The notes under the pieces: model-generated | Database searches by the model: none | What the model was told of the DNA's origin: nothing | What the model saw: the letters and a program-made list of their open reading frames with translations, nothing else | Source: Bactrocera neohumeralis | Taxonomy: Eukaryota > Arthropoda > Insecta > Diptera > Tephritidae | Direction of reading: 5' to 3' | Assembly (NCBI RefSeq): GCF_024586455.1 | Contig: NC_065922.1 | Coordinates: 12,706,089-12,770,088, forward strand | DNA length: 64,000 nt | Part shown: one piece after another, positions 12,901-22,830 of the stretch | Position numbering within the stretch: the stretch's first letter is position 1 | Layout of the letters: each line of letters opens with the position of its first letter | Translations under genes and position numbers: made by a program

Positions 12901-15405
12901 AGCGAGTAGGTTTGTAAAAAGATATATCGAGAGTGAAAGAGAGTGGTGGATTAAAAAAGATCTTGACGATATTAAAAAATCTCTGGAGAGGGTCTTCTTT
13001 GCATTACATCCATCTTATACATTAGATTGTTTGATGAAGACAACAAGAAATTATATATATGATACAGAGTGGGATAGTTGAAGCAAAAAAAAGGGTTCGA
13101 CTACATTTTCTGTTCTAGAAGGAAATTATATTCTGAAAAATCCGGTTTTTTCCAGCGATCATTCTTTTGAGATCTGAGCACAAGAAATGTAACTCACATC
13201 TAAATATTCAAGAACGATATGCTCAACACTGCACTGGGTGTCTTTAGACTATCAGTTCATTATCAATTATGTCGAAAACGTGGACTTTTTCATCGCCTTC
13301 GAGGCTTATGAAATTACGACTAGTACAAGCCATGAGAAGGCTCTAGAGGAGGCGTGGTCAAACTTGGACGATGAACGTGACACCGTAAACTTTCAGGAGA
13401 AATCACATATTTCGAGATCTGCTCGACAGATTTCAACAAAATTCAGCAAATTGCATTCCTCTGACATTCCTATGTTACAGTGTGAAGATGAGTGAAATCG
13501 GGTTATAACCACGCCTGCTTCCCATATAACACAATTTTAAATTCCATTTGATTCTTTCATTTTCCAGTATACAAATCGAGAAGCAATTAATATATCTCGA
13601 TAAAACTTGACACGAATAGTTTCTTTGAGGTTTGCCACTTTATGACTAAAAGTTGTCTAAATCGATCAAAACTACTGTGCAAGCCCTTAGGTATTGAATA
13701 TGTGAACCCAGTGGTTACAGTTGACTTGTTGCCGAAAAAATCGGTCAGTGTGCGAGGTATATAATTGAAATTTGGAGAGAGCCCTTTCCTGCTCAGGATA
13801 TGCCTGTGTGTTAAAAATGGGTTTAATACTTCCCTTAGCCCCCTTATACCTAAAATAAAGGTTTTCGAACTTCCGGGTGACTTTATACCGTATATATCGG
13901 CCAATATGTAAGTTACCTTAATAATATTCAGAGAGCATGATTTTTATTATAACGGTACCCCTTTGTAGTTAGAAAGAATAAAATCGGGTAGAACTCGCCC
14001 TAGACTCCATTTAACTAACAAGCCGTATGTACCAGAAAGTACTTCGCTGGCTTTAATCCTTGCAAGTTGCAGGATTATGAAATGTTCGGTTATACCGGAA
14101 CTTAACTCATTCTTCCTTGTTTTTCCTTTATTGGTTATGGTAACGTGAGTTTATGAATATGACGTCAAAACTGTCTAAAAATCTAGCGAATGGGGCTCTA
14201 AAAATGAAAAAAAACAAACTTCCCTGCATCGATAATAAAGATTTGTATTCAATACGTGAATATGTTGTCAGTCCGGGTCAAATTTGATCAGCTGTTATCT
14301 CAAGAACTAACTAACTAATTATCCGAAAGCTGTGAAGTTTGTGTAGGAATGGAATATTTCGACCACCAATAATACTTTAAAATCTTTTAAAGCGACCTAA
14401 AACCTGTTCAAAAGGAGTCTAAGTCGAAGAGTTGAATACTTCGGCTTACTTTTCCGAAACAAAGTTATGTACCTCTTCTTCTCAATACAGTCGCGAATAG
14501 ACAGAACCATTTGGTTCCCTCGAAAAAAATATAAATTTATTCATGTCAAAGGATGAGGCCATATCGCAAGTAACTAAATGTTTTTGAAAATATTTTCCAT
14601 CCCCAAAAAGAAAGAAGGTATGAGCGTCAATGTATTGATAAGAAACTAAAGAAGACCGCAGATAAAAACCCGATGACATTTTTCGAAATTAGAATGGACA
14701 TTTTGAAAATTGATATTCTAGTATAATAGATTGTTGTCTAACTTCAAGTTAGATAGTGACCCTAGTTTATATTTTTGACTCCATAGTCTATTGATAACTC
14801 CGTTCTGAATATTATTCGAATTATTTTAGATTATTTGGAAAATTCTGCAGACCTTCGGACAACGAACTCTACCTTGTCGGTGGCATAGGATTTGATTCCA
14901 ATAATATACTCACATCGTTATCCTCCGTTGACCACTACGACTTTGGCGAAGGTCATTGGCATCATTATGGTGATATTAAATGGGCCAGGTACGTGAAATA
15001 TAACTAATGAACGGCTTTAATAGGCTTTTGCCTACATAGTAAACGCGGTTATAACCTGTGAGCAGCGTAAGTTGGTCATTAAAAAACAATTAGTTATAAA
15101 AGCAGACTTTTACTTCGTTGTTACTTGCGTTTTGTACGAAACACTTACTAACTTTTGTACTTAACTCTTTTTTATTATGCAACAGTCACTTCATTCATTA
15201 ATATCCGCATTTCCCTAACTTTAGACATGGCCATGATATTGCCACACTTAATGACCGAATTGTTATTGTTGGTGGCGTCTCGACCATCAAGAAGTGCACG
15301 CTGACTAAGGTGGAAACGTTTTGCATGAAAACGCGCAGAAGCTTCAAGGATATGCCGGAGTTGCCGTGGCCGTTGTCTGGTTGCGTGGTGCTCGCGTTGG
15401 ATTAA
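3929..15405 (+). CDS. BTB-BACK-kelch protein, 13 coding exons, 1191 aa
   Basis: Coding exons: 3929-3949, 4029-4114, 4186-4259, 4317-5041, 5688-5887, 5956-6259, 6550-6631, 8711-9335, 9401-9782, 11418-11696, 12237-12715, 14851-14988, 15225-15405. All junctions are GT-AG, phases match at every junction, and the sum is 3576 nt (1191 codons plus TAA). Residues 1-135 are a low-complexity leader. A BTB/POZ fold covers about 138-240 (VQIRIGGVTFNCHMMVLQCY) and a BACK domain about 245-370 (ARNYGLESLEQLM, VVRWLNYNWDERE). Residues 370-700 form a long linker. From about 705 there are kelch blades with double glycines (LLIFGG, LIYIIGG, FFVIGG, IWIAGG, LYLVGG, RIVIVGG). Family knowledge: such proteins commonly act as substrate adaptors for Cullin-3 ubiquitin ligases. 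Oddities are the length (about twice a typical KLHL protein), CxxC pairs in the kelch region, and an acidic Gly/Ala-rich insert in exon 11. I cannot name the orthologue. Confidence 0.92.
4260..4316 (+). other. 57-nt in-frame mini-intron of the kelch gene
   Basis: Donor GTAAGT at 4260 and acceptor TATTTTACAG ending at 4316. The length is a multiple of three and contains no stop, so the reading frame runs straight through if the intron is retained, adding 19 hydrophobic residues (including LCILAVFFSYF). The strong splice consensus and small-fly-intron size argue that it is normally removed. Confidence 0.8.
5042..5687 (+). other. Kelch gene intron 4, no insert recognised
   Basis: 646-bp intron between the BTB exon and the BACK exon, starting GTAAGT and ending CTTTACTCAAG. 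The DNA is AT-rich, with no open frame or repeat I can identify. Confidence 0.7.
6632..8710 (+). other. Kelch gene intron 7, enlarged by a mariner relic
   Basis: 2079-bp intron (donor GGTAAATATC, acceptor TACTTTTCAG). A mariner-like relic in antisense orientation occupies about 7030-7950. The flanks 6632-7030 and 7950-8710 hold no recognisable coding sequence. Confidence 0.75.
7030..7950 (-). mobile_element. Degenerate mariner-like transposase (IS630/Tc1/mariner) in intron 7
   Basis: Read on the - strand, conceptual translation across frameshifts gives the order expected of an insect mariner-like transposase: an HTH region (RPRPARKENIATVAESVQED, RRRSQQLGLTYGRT), then TANGNHYRANITDYLIPEI, the catalytic block IWFQQDGAAYHT, the block WLPRLCDITPLVFFL, and the C-terminal VYADNPASIQTLEQ. 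Several stops and frameshifts make it a pseudogene. No terminal inverted repeats were identified. The open part is 7198-7626. It lies antisense to the host kelch gene. Confidence 0.8.
9783..11417 (+). other. Kelch gene intron 9, carrying a LINE fragment
   Basis: 1635-bp intron (donor GTGAGT after AAGAAGTCG; acceptor TTTTATAG). A reverse-oriented LINE fragment fills about 10415-11290. The left part, 9783-10400, shows nothing recognisable. Confidence 0.7.
10415..11290 (-). mobile_element. LINE 3' fragment with RNase H domain (antisense, in intron 9)
   Basis: Conceptual translation on the - strand in two to three frames gives, in order, a post-RT block (YRLACICISGAFCTCPTAA), an RNase H start (TIEWYTDGSKTSVQG), the SDIFQAEAFAI glutamate block, the SYSQAALKAV block (usually SDSQAAL) and a C-terminal zinc-like segment (LKKHLHNIGLGKCRFCQGVG). 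This order is that of non-LTR elements of the I/LOA/R1/Jockey group that carry RNase H. Frameshifts and stops show it is dead. Its 5' part, with endonuclease and most of the RT, is missing, typical of 5' truncation. Confidence 0.72.
11697..12236 (+). other. Kelch gene intron 10
   Basis: 540-bp intron starting GTAAAT and ending ATGGATTTTAG. It includes a TGACGTCA palindrome near 11852. No transposon or gene was seen. Confidence 0.65.
12716..14850 (+). other. Kelch gene intron 11, with a dispersed-repeat segment
   Basis: 2135-bp intron (donor GTAAGC, acceptor AAATTCTGCAG). The segment 13390-13530 resembles DNA at 61890-62060 (shared GGAGAAATCACATAT and ACAACAAAATT-like blocks followed by an AATCGG...ATAACCACGCC-type stretch), so part of the intron is probably a degenerate dispersed repeat. 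The 85-codon frame at 13238-13495 has no recognisable domain and I do not call it a gene. Confidence 0.5.
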
Positions 15406-16060
15406 TTATTTTAGTGGAGGGTGTCCAGGCAGATAGAGGGAACGTACTTAATGACACAGCATATTATTGACATACTTTGGTTTTCGAGTTATTTTTACAA
15501 AAATAGATATATTTGCATTTAATTGTTTACAGAAATATATATTATACATGTTCTAAGTTGTATTGGCGGTTGTTTTTTCTTAAATAAGGCACCTTTCCGA
15601 GCGTCAGCTTTATGCAGAAACCAAAAGTCTTCAATAAAAATGACAGTAGTCATTGACAGCTATCAATGGTTCATCGAAAACTGTGTTCGTGAGCTCATTC
15701 CGTGGATTGACATGTTAAAGATCCAAAAAAAAAATTAACCATTAATCTATTTTATATAAATTATATGCGTAAAATTTAATACCTTTTACCCCCACTCTCT
15801 GAAATTACTGAAGCAATTCGACTCCGATTTAATACTTATTTTTTTATTTCTTGCACGCAATGAAACCGAACTGCTGCCTCATTTATCTTCGCTGTTGCGC
15901 CACAATATTTCATGGTGCCTCCTGTTGCCTCACGGCATCAAAGTGCGTTGGTTGTACGCGCCCACGCAGGGCTGTTTTATTTTTACCTCTTATTTGTTAA
16001 CTTATTCGAGCATACCCTGCAGGGAAATGGAGTGCTGAAACCGATAAAAAAAACAAATCA
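15406..16060. other. 3' UTR and downstream spacer of the kelch gene
   Basis: Starts right after the kelch stop. AATAAA near 15633-15638 is a candidate polyadenylation signal. Beyond it the DNA is AT-rich with no supported gene. Confidence 0.5.
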
Positions 16061-16290
16061 AATCGAATATACTGGCCTTCTTCTTCTTCTTGTTTCCTTT
16101 TCATCGGTAGGGCTTTTTGCGTGGCAAGTTCCAAACCCAGCTCACAACCCTGATTAGGGGATGTTTCGCCTTCCCACTTTGGCTCACCTACGACTTGAAG
16201 TCGTGACCTGCTTGAGCCATATGTAAAATAATCGCTTCTGGCCACTCCCAAGTGAATTTGGTGAACACTTGCGTGAAATTCCTCCATCCT
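16060..16290 (-). mobile_element. LINE A 5' fragment
   Basis: Read on the - strand, it starts with ATGGAGGAATTTCAC and includes TTCACTTGGGAGTGGCCAGA and ATGGCTCAAGCAGGTCACGA. The same blocks occur on the + strand at about 25045-25100 in front of the endonuclease of another LINE A copy, so this is the 5' leader of that family. It ends in a short GAAGAAGAAGAAG run without the endonuclease. Confidence 0.6.
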
Positions 16291-16384
16291 GGCCTTAGAG
16301 TAAAGAGAATAATGAGAACAGCGTAAGAATTTTCAAGCGTTAAGGACTTAACCTTCTTCTTTACTATCGTAGAAACCGTTTACG

Positions 16385-17120
16385 CAGTTATAGCCGAGTT
16401 AACAACAGCGCATAGGAGCTTTTGGTGTTGTTCAGTGTCAGTTTACACAGCCCTATTAGTTTTGCAGGAATACCAAATTCAGACATCGTGGCATAAAGGC
16501 AACTCCTTTCGCTCGAGCTGTCAAAAGCAGCTTTGAAATCGGCAAAGAGGTGGTGCGTGTCGATTCTCTTTCCACGGGTATTTTCCAAGACTTGAATATC
16601 TGTTGATTTTCCAGGTCTAAAGCCGGTGGCCCTTAATCTTTCACACAATACGCTCGATAGAACCCTGTACGCGATGATGAGGAGGCTTATGTCAGGTAGT
16701 TGGCGCAGATTGTGCGGTCTCTCTTTTTATGGATTGGCAAAGCACACTTAAATTCCAATCGTCGGGGGTGCTTTCATCCGACCATATTCTACAAAGAAGC
16801 TGATGCATGCTCCTTCTTCGCCACCGTGTTTGAATAGCTCGGCTGGCAATCCATCTGCCCTCGCCGCTTTGTTGTTTCTCAGACGACTAATTGCTATTCA
16901 GACTTCTTAATGGTCGGTATAATGGAACGACTGCTCCATCGTCATCGATTGGAGAATCAGGTTCGCCATCTCCTGATGTTATACCTTCACTGGCATTTAG
17001 CAGGCTGGAGAAGTCTTCCCTCCATAATTTTAGTAGGCTCTGGGAATCGGTTACTAGATCACCTTGGGGGATTCTAATAGAGTAGGACTTAACCCAGTGG
17101 CACGAAATTGAGCCATTTTG
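16385..17120 (-). mobile_element. LINE A reverse-transcriptase fragment
   Basis: Frames on the - strand give the pre-RT block (SYSIRIPQGDLVTDSQSLLK, EGITSGDGEPDSPIDDDG) followed, nearer 16648-16388, by the RT block (ATGFRPGKSTDIQVLENT, DTHHLFADFKAAFDSS, MSEFGIPAKLIGLCKLTLNN). The FADFKAAFDS motif carries the first RT catalytic aspartate. The fragment stops before the YADD box. Stops and frameshifts are present. It abuts a LINE B fragment of opposite orientation near 17118. Confidence 0.78.
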
Positions 17121-18115
17121 CATATAATGCCCATAGATATCGTCGGAAGGTGTATGGCCGCAAAAGTTGCTATTAGACTCCGTGAATCTGGGTTTCTAAA
17201 TGAACACATGTCTGAATTTTCGGAAATCGTCACATTTTTTGATTTTTTGATCAAATTCCGCATCTTTTGGATCATGGAGAGAAACTCTGTCGGGTATTTC
17301 TCTGTTTGAAGGAGTTGTGGAGGGGTAGAAGTCATTGGAGGAGATGGGCAGTGAGTTTATTTACGGATGAGCCAAAGCTTGAAGGAAAGTTTAATGAAGG
17401 AATTTATAAGTAGAAGATCTAATGCTCTGGAGTGGAGCTTTCTTCAGAGAAGTGACTATCCACTTTGATAGCAGAGTGACAATGCCTTGTGCTTACTACC
17501 CTTGCGGCAGGCATGTTAAGGAAAGCCTGACCTCGTTATCAATGAAATCGAGTCACTTTGTGATAAGACTGCATGCTAGGCCCCAGCTCAATCGCTGTCA
17601 ACTGTAAAGCTGATGAGTTGGTAATGAAGGGTATCCTAACCCCGCTATCAGTTGTATGAAAATGAGTTAGTGCTTCTCCTCATGTGTTCTACTCCTGGAT
17701 AGCTGCGTTTCACGAAAACTTGGCTGTCATAGGTTCATATGCGGTCGCAACATATTTTTATCATAAGATGGATCCCAAGAGATCCAGTGAGCTCTTTGCC
17801 TTCAGTAAGGCTGGTATCTCCCTAGTTTTGGGCGGTTCTGATTGATCATTGGCAGTAAGGTTCATGCAGTTAGGTAGATAATCTTATCGGTCGCCAGCTG
17901 CAGAAGCTGTATGGTAGAAGTCGAGGAGGAAATACTTAGGCACTTCCTTCTTGATTGTCCCACATTTGCGAGATTAAGACTTAAACACTTGGGAGCTCAT
18001 GCCTACAAGGCGCTGACTTATAAGTTCAAATTACAGGAGTGCTATTTTTATGGCTTCACAAAGGACTGCATACAGTGGTACAATTACGATCTCTGGATCT
18101 GCCATTAACTTAACC
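17118..18115 (+). mobile_element. LINE B fragment with decayed RNase H region
   Basis: The segment starting at ATCGTCGGAAGGTGTATGG encodes RCMAAKVAIRLRESGFLNEH, which matches RCMAAKVANRLRESGYLKEH at about 50266. Downstream traces of the RNase H region (TTCAGAGAAGTGACT, GATAGCAGAGTGACAATG) and a C-terminal segment (EEEILRHFLLDCPTFARLRL) follow in the same order as at 49.5-51.2 kb. It is more decayed than that copy, with many stops. It ends about 18115. Confidence 0.7.
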
Positions 18116-19850
18116 TAACCGAAGTTTGACTTAAATTCATGCTTTCCAAATTGTAATTGTTTTGTGTAGTATTGTAAGTGTATACAAGAGGTGTTTAGCA
18201 AACGTTCTAGTAAATCCTAACCTTAAACTCATCTGTTGCTTACATCGAACAGCGCATTTTCCTTTCGGGTACTTCAGGGAATATTTTTTTTATTTATCTA
18301 CATATTTACTTATGCAGATACTAAGTTATACATATGTACTTGTAGTATAAGAGCAGCAGCTGTTTGTTAAAGAGACAGATGAAAAAAATACAACTAACAA
18401 TGTCAGCATCAGTGTTGCAGCGCGCCGGTAACAGTCGCCGTTTCCGTATCCTTTCGCTTCCGCTTAACACCATGTTGATGATTGTTGCCCTGACAGCATC
18501 ATTTATTTAAAACACTTTTCAAGTAAAAATGCTAAAATTGACAGCTCTGATGTTGAAGGCGGCAAATATTGGTGGAGGGAGCGAGAAAAAAATACAATAA
18601 AAAGTAAATAAAACAGCTGGCAGGAGCAAAAAAGTTACATGAACGAATAAATACAAATATTACACTTTGCGCTTGGAAGTGAGAAAGACAAATGTAAATA
18701 TGTATGATGCCACCTATGTAATATTTATGTACTTATGAATATTATATATATGTATATGTGTAAGTGGTCTATGGAGACTGTGGAGCAGGGGAAGTCCAAA
18801 TTCTCATGGTCATTTGATTTGACAGATAACAGGAATAAAAGAAAAGTGCCACGCTGAGACAATGAGAAAAGCAAAAAGCTTGTAACAATAATTTGTGTTC
18901 ATCATCATTAACTAAAATGGCAACAACGTTAACAAAAAGGTGGCAAGATAGTAATGTAGGATGCTTGAATGGAGGAGAGCAGAAAGTAAGAATGTGCACA
19001 TCAAATAAACGAGCAACTATATGGTTTTTATTGTTAGTATTGACGTCAAGGTGACTAAACTGGTACGAGGAAAGTGCTTGAGATAAGGTGCCAACAATAA
19101 AATGAAATTAGAAGGGATGAATTTTGATATTATTCGCTAACTGATAACATCAACTTTTCTTCGGCTCGAAATCATAAACGTCGCTTTTTGGGAGAGAACG
19201 AAAAAATAAAAAAAAATATACATACATATATGAAATTGAGACATATTTTTCCGACTAAGAAACGATGACTACCATAAACATCGTATAAGAGTATATCATG
19301 TATCCATAGGTGATATGTGAGATACTATCCATTCACTCACGGTTTTAGAACATGAGAATATCTGAAAAAATCATGTGAATATTGAAAATTTTGAGAAAAA
19401 AAGGAAAAAAATCCCAAAAATTTCTTCCCAAAATTTATAGAGTTTACAATATTCACATGATTTTTTTTTCAGATATTCTCACTAAATTCATTTTTATTCA
19501 TGGAACGCCAGTTTAAAACTAGCCCACTGTAAGCTTACCATCTTACTTTGTCAGAAAATTGTGTAGGTGTCCAATTAAATGGAACGAAAAGAAAGCAAAC
19601 CTCTGAGACGGTCGTTTTTATGGCAATAGCAGTAGCATAGTCATTAATTTTGCAATTGGCTGATGGTGCAGCTATAAACCATGCCGGTCAATATGGTTTC
19701 CCCGTGGCAGGAATAGAAAGAAGTTCTCATAAAACCCTTTTGGATAAGAAAATAAAACCGATTATGCAATGGATACACAGAAATATTAAATAACAAATAA
19801 TTGTATCATTATTTCAAAAAAAAAATTTTTCATTGAAGTCAGATTTTTTA
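18116..19850. other. Gene-free AT-rich DNA with one hairpin
   Basis: No supported exon. It contains scattered TATGTA-type runs and a hairpin at 19354-19480 listed separately. Confidence 0.5.
19354..19480. repeat. Inverted repeat with 31-34 bp arms
   Basis: Left arm 19354-19384 (GAGAATATCTGAAAAAATCA then TGTGAATATTG) is the near-perfect reverse complement of 19447-19480 (CAATATTCACATGA then a T run and CAGATATTCTC). The loop is about 62 bp. It could be the core of a small fold-back element. Confidence 0.8.
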
Positions 19851-20900
19851 ATAAGTGGCAACCCTTAAAAATAATTTTATACAATTATAAGCTTTCATTC
19901 ATTTAGTTATAAGCTTTGAAACTAAATTTTTTTTACTCAAATTTTCGAAAAGGTGGCAACCCTTTACAAAAAAAATTCAAATTTTTTATCTGCAGCTTTC
20001 TTAGTTATTTTCACATGGTAATGTTTTTCATCCCAGCAGCATTTAAAACTCAGCAGTTTCAAACAGGTGGCAACGCCTCTATAAAATTAGTTAAATATTT
20101 ACATCTACAGCTTATTTCGACTTTTCAGTGTGTAAGATATTTATCCAAATATTTTTTATTACTCAGCATTTTCAAATTGATGGCAACATTGACACTATTT
20201 TCCTACAAATTATACAGACAATACAACTAAAATTCCTAAAAAGTATATTGAAATCATTTCAGCCATTTTTAAAAATATTGGCAACCCTTCATACAATTAT
20301 TTTCAGCTTTAATACCTTAGGGAACTACGTAGTTTGATACCCATTTAATTCATTAATTTATAAGCTTTAAACCTATTTACTTTTTTGTTATTAAAATAGA
20401 CGAAAAGGTGGCAACCCTTTACAAAAATTTTAGTTTTTGATCTGAAGCCTTCTTAGTTATTTTCACTTTGTAATATTTTTCATCCCAGCAGTATTTAAAA
20501 CTCAACAATTTCAAACAGGTGGTAAATTCAAATTTTTTTATAAGTGGCAACCCTTAAAAATATTTTAAAACAATTATAAGCTTTAAGTATTTAAACTCAA
20601 CAATTTCAAACAGGTGGTAAATTCAAATTTTGTTATAAGTGGCAACTCTTAAAAATATTTTTAAACAATTGTTAACTTTAATTCATTTATTTATAAACTT
20701 TAAACTTAATTACTTTTTTGGTTTTTTTTACTCAAATATTCGTAAAGGTGGCAACCCTTTATAAAAAAATTTTAATTTTTAAGCTGAAGCTTACTTAGTT
20801 ATTTTCACATAGTTATTTTTTCTCCCCAGCAGCATTTAAAACTCGACAATTTCAAACAGGTGGCAACCTTGACACTATTTCACTATTCTTTATCCGGATA
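19850..20900. repeat. Tandem array, about 110-bp monomer, GGTGGCAACCC core
   Basis: GTGGCAAC-type cores recur near 19856, 19953, 20066, 20178, 20280, 20407, 20547, 20638, 20748 and 20859, with GGTGGTAAATTC variants near 20520 and 20612. Most spacings are about 97-127 bp. Longer blocks also recur, for example TTTCATCCCAGCAG with a TTTAAAACTC neighbour near 20030, 20480 and 20825, showing a higher-order organisation of two or more monomer types. This is a degenerate satellite. Confidence 0.8.
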
Positions 20901-22830
20901 TTACAACTAACATTTCGAAAAATATATGGAAACTATTTCAGCCTTTCATTTTGACGCTTTGGCTCCTGCCAACGTGATGGAATTTCGTTTCGTAACACGA
21001 TTACGTTGCAGTTTAAAAAAATTTTGCTTCAAAAATAAATTTTGTTTAACCATTTTTTAAGTAAATACCTCTTCATAAATAATTTCAGAATTTTAATATT
21101 CGGTTCTGAAAGTCTCGTTTTCCAATTTCGAATAAAAAATTCTTAGAAAATAGAAATATAATCTTTTCCTTTTCAAAGTGAATATTATAATTTAAGCCAG
21201 CAAGACTGATGCATATGTTTTTGTACATATATACATACATATAGTATGCACATATGTATGTATGCATACAAAGATGGCGATTTAGCAACTGAGAGTCAGA
21301 GAGGAAGCGAAAAGATGAGAACACAATGAAGCAGCTGCCATTTGCACGTGTAACCACTTCAAAGCTTGACCTGCCATCATATGCATAAATATTTACCTAG
21401 GAAACAACAAATACATACAAACATAGCTATTACTATGTGAACCAAGAGTTTTTAAGATGTGTGTAAGTTGCTTGTCTAGCAACTCATGAACTGCAAAAAT
21501 GAGATTAGTTATTTCAGTCGGTTTAACTAGTTTCAAAGTGACAATATTTTCACTGAAAACAATAATTTTATGAAATATGAAATTTATTGAATGAGTTTTA
21601 CTGACCTGTTTCATGCTATAACTCATCCAAGAAATTAAATAATAAAAAATCAAAATTGTTATAAAAAATTTGTGTGATATTTTTGCACTAAATTGAATAA
21701 TTTCCTTTAAAATTCTGAAAAATAATTCGCCAAGCTTAAACTCCACCGGCTGAAACCAGTTGCATTTACTGCAGGATATTTAATCCGATGTCTATACACA
21801 CACACATAAACAAGAAAAGCTGTCCTCCGTAGCAGTTGAAGTGCACACATACTCGAACACATATGCGCAACAAAAACAATATTTATTCACATGTATTTAT
21901 GTATGTACCCATAAATATGTCCAGCACTTTACGCTTGCATACATAAATAAGATTTACTTGCGCTGGAAATTGGTGAACCCTTCTGCTTGCTTATTGTGCG
22001 CCAGCAAAATATTCAAGGTCAGTGCTGAAATTAACAGTGAAACGAAAAAGTATGTGCCACAGCAATATTAATGCATTTTATTATACGTACGTATGTTTAT
22101 ACATACATATATATGTATATACATATGTATCTCACATATACGAAAAATGACAAAAACATTTGCTGTCGTTGAGCGAAGGCAAAAATCGATGAATCTTAAG
22201 TGCAACCCCTTAAAAAGCTCTCGAAGCACTTCAATGCTTTTGTATAGAAGGAAGTGATTGCTAAAAGCAAATCCACGAGTGCTAGATTGCTCGCTGCAAG
22301 TCCTTGTAGCGAAAGTATACGGTTGAAATAAAATTTTTACTGCGACGAAATAATTATTTTTAGTTTGGTTTTTTATACGAGTTGCTAGCATTGATTTTTT
22401 GTTAACGAAGGTGTTGAACGAAAAAAATATAAGAATTTTTAAGCTTTCACTTACCACCAGCTTTTCTTTTAAGCACTTTGTCGCATTTTGATCCGCCCTA
22501 ATGTGCATTTACTTGTAATTGGGTAGCCAAGGCAACGCACACCCGAAAACTTTCACTTGTGAAATTAATTAAAATTGTTTGGTGGCTCAAATAGAGGCGA
22601 TGTCAAAAACAAAAAAATAACAACAAACAAAAGCTGCAGCTGAAATCTAAAATTGCACAAAAAGTTAAAGTTCAAAGAAGCAGAAATAAAAAGAAAAATA
22701 AATAAATAAAGTAGGGCCAGATTCGGGCGCAAACGAAATGATTGAGAGATATACAATTTTTGAAATTAATTTCCCATAATTTTACGAGGTTAAGCTTAAA
22801 AAATCCGCTTTAATAAAAATATTTTTTAAG
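20900..22830. other. Gene-free AT-rich DNA
   Basis: ATACATATGTATGTATG-type runs near 21230-21270 and 22090-22130. The open frames in the stretch are short and AT-driven. Nothing further is supported. Confidence 0.5.

Noticed and set aside
13238..13495. 85-codon open frame in kelch intron 11
   Set aside because: No recognised domain, lies between two well-supported exons and overlaps a dispersed repeat. It has no splice sites that would keep the kelch frame.
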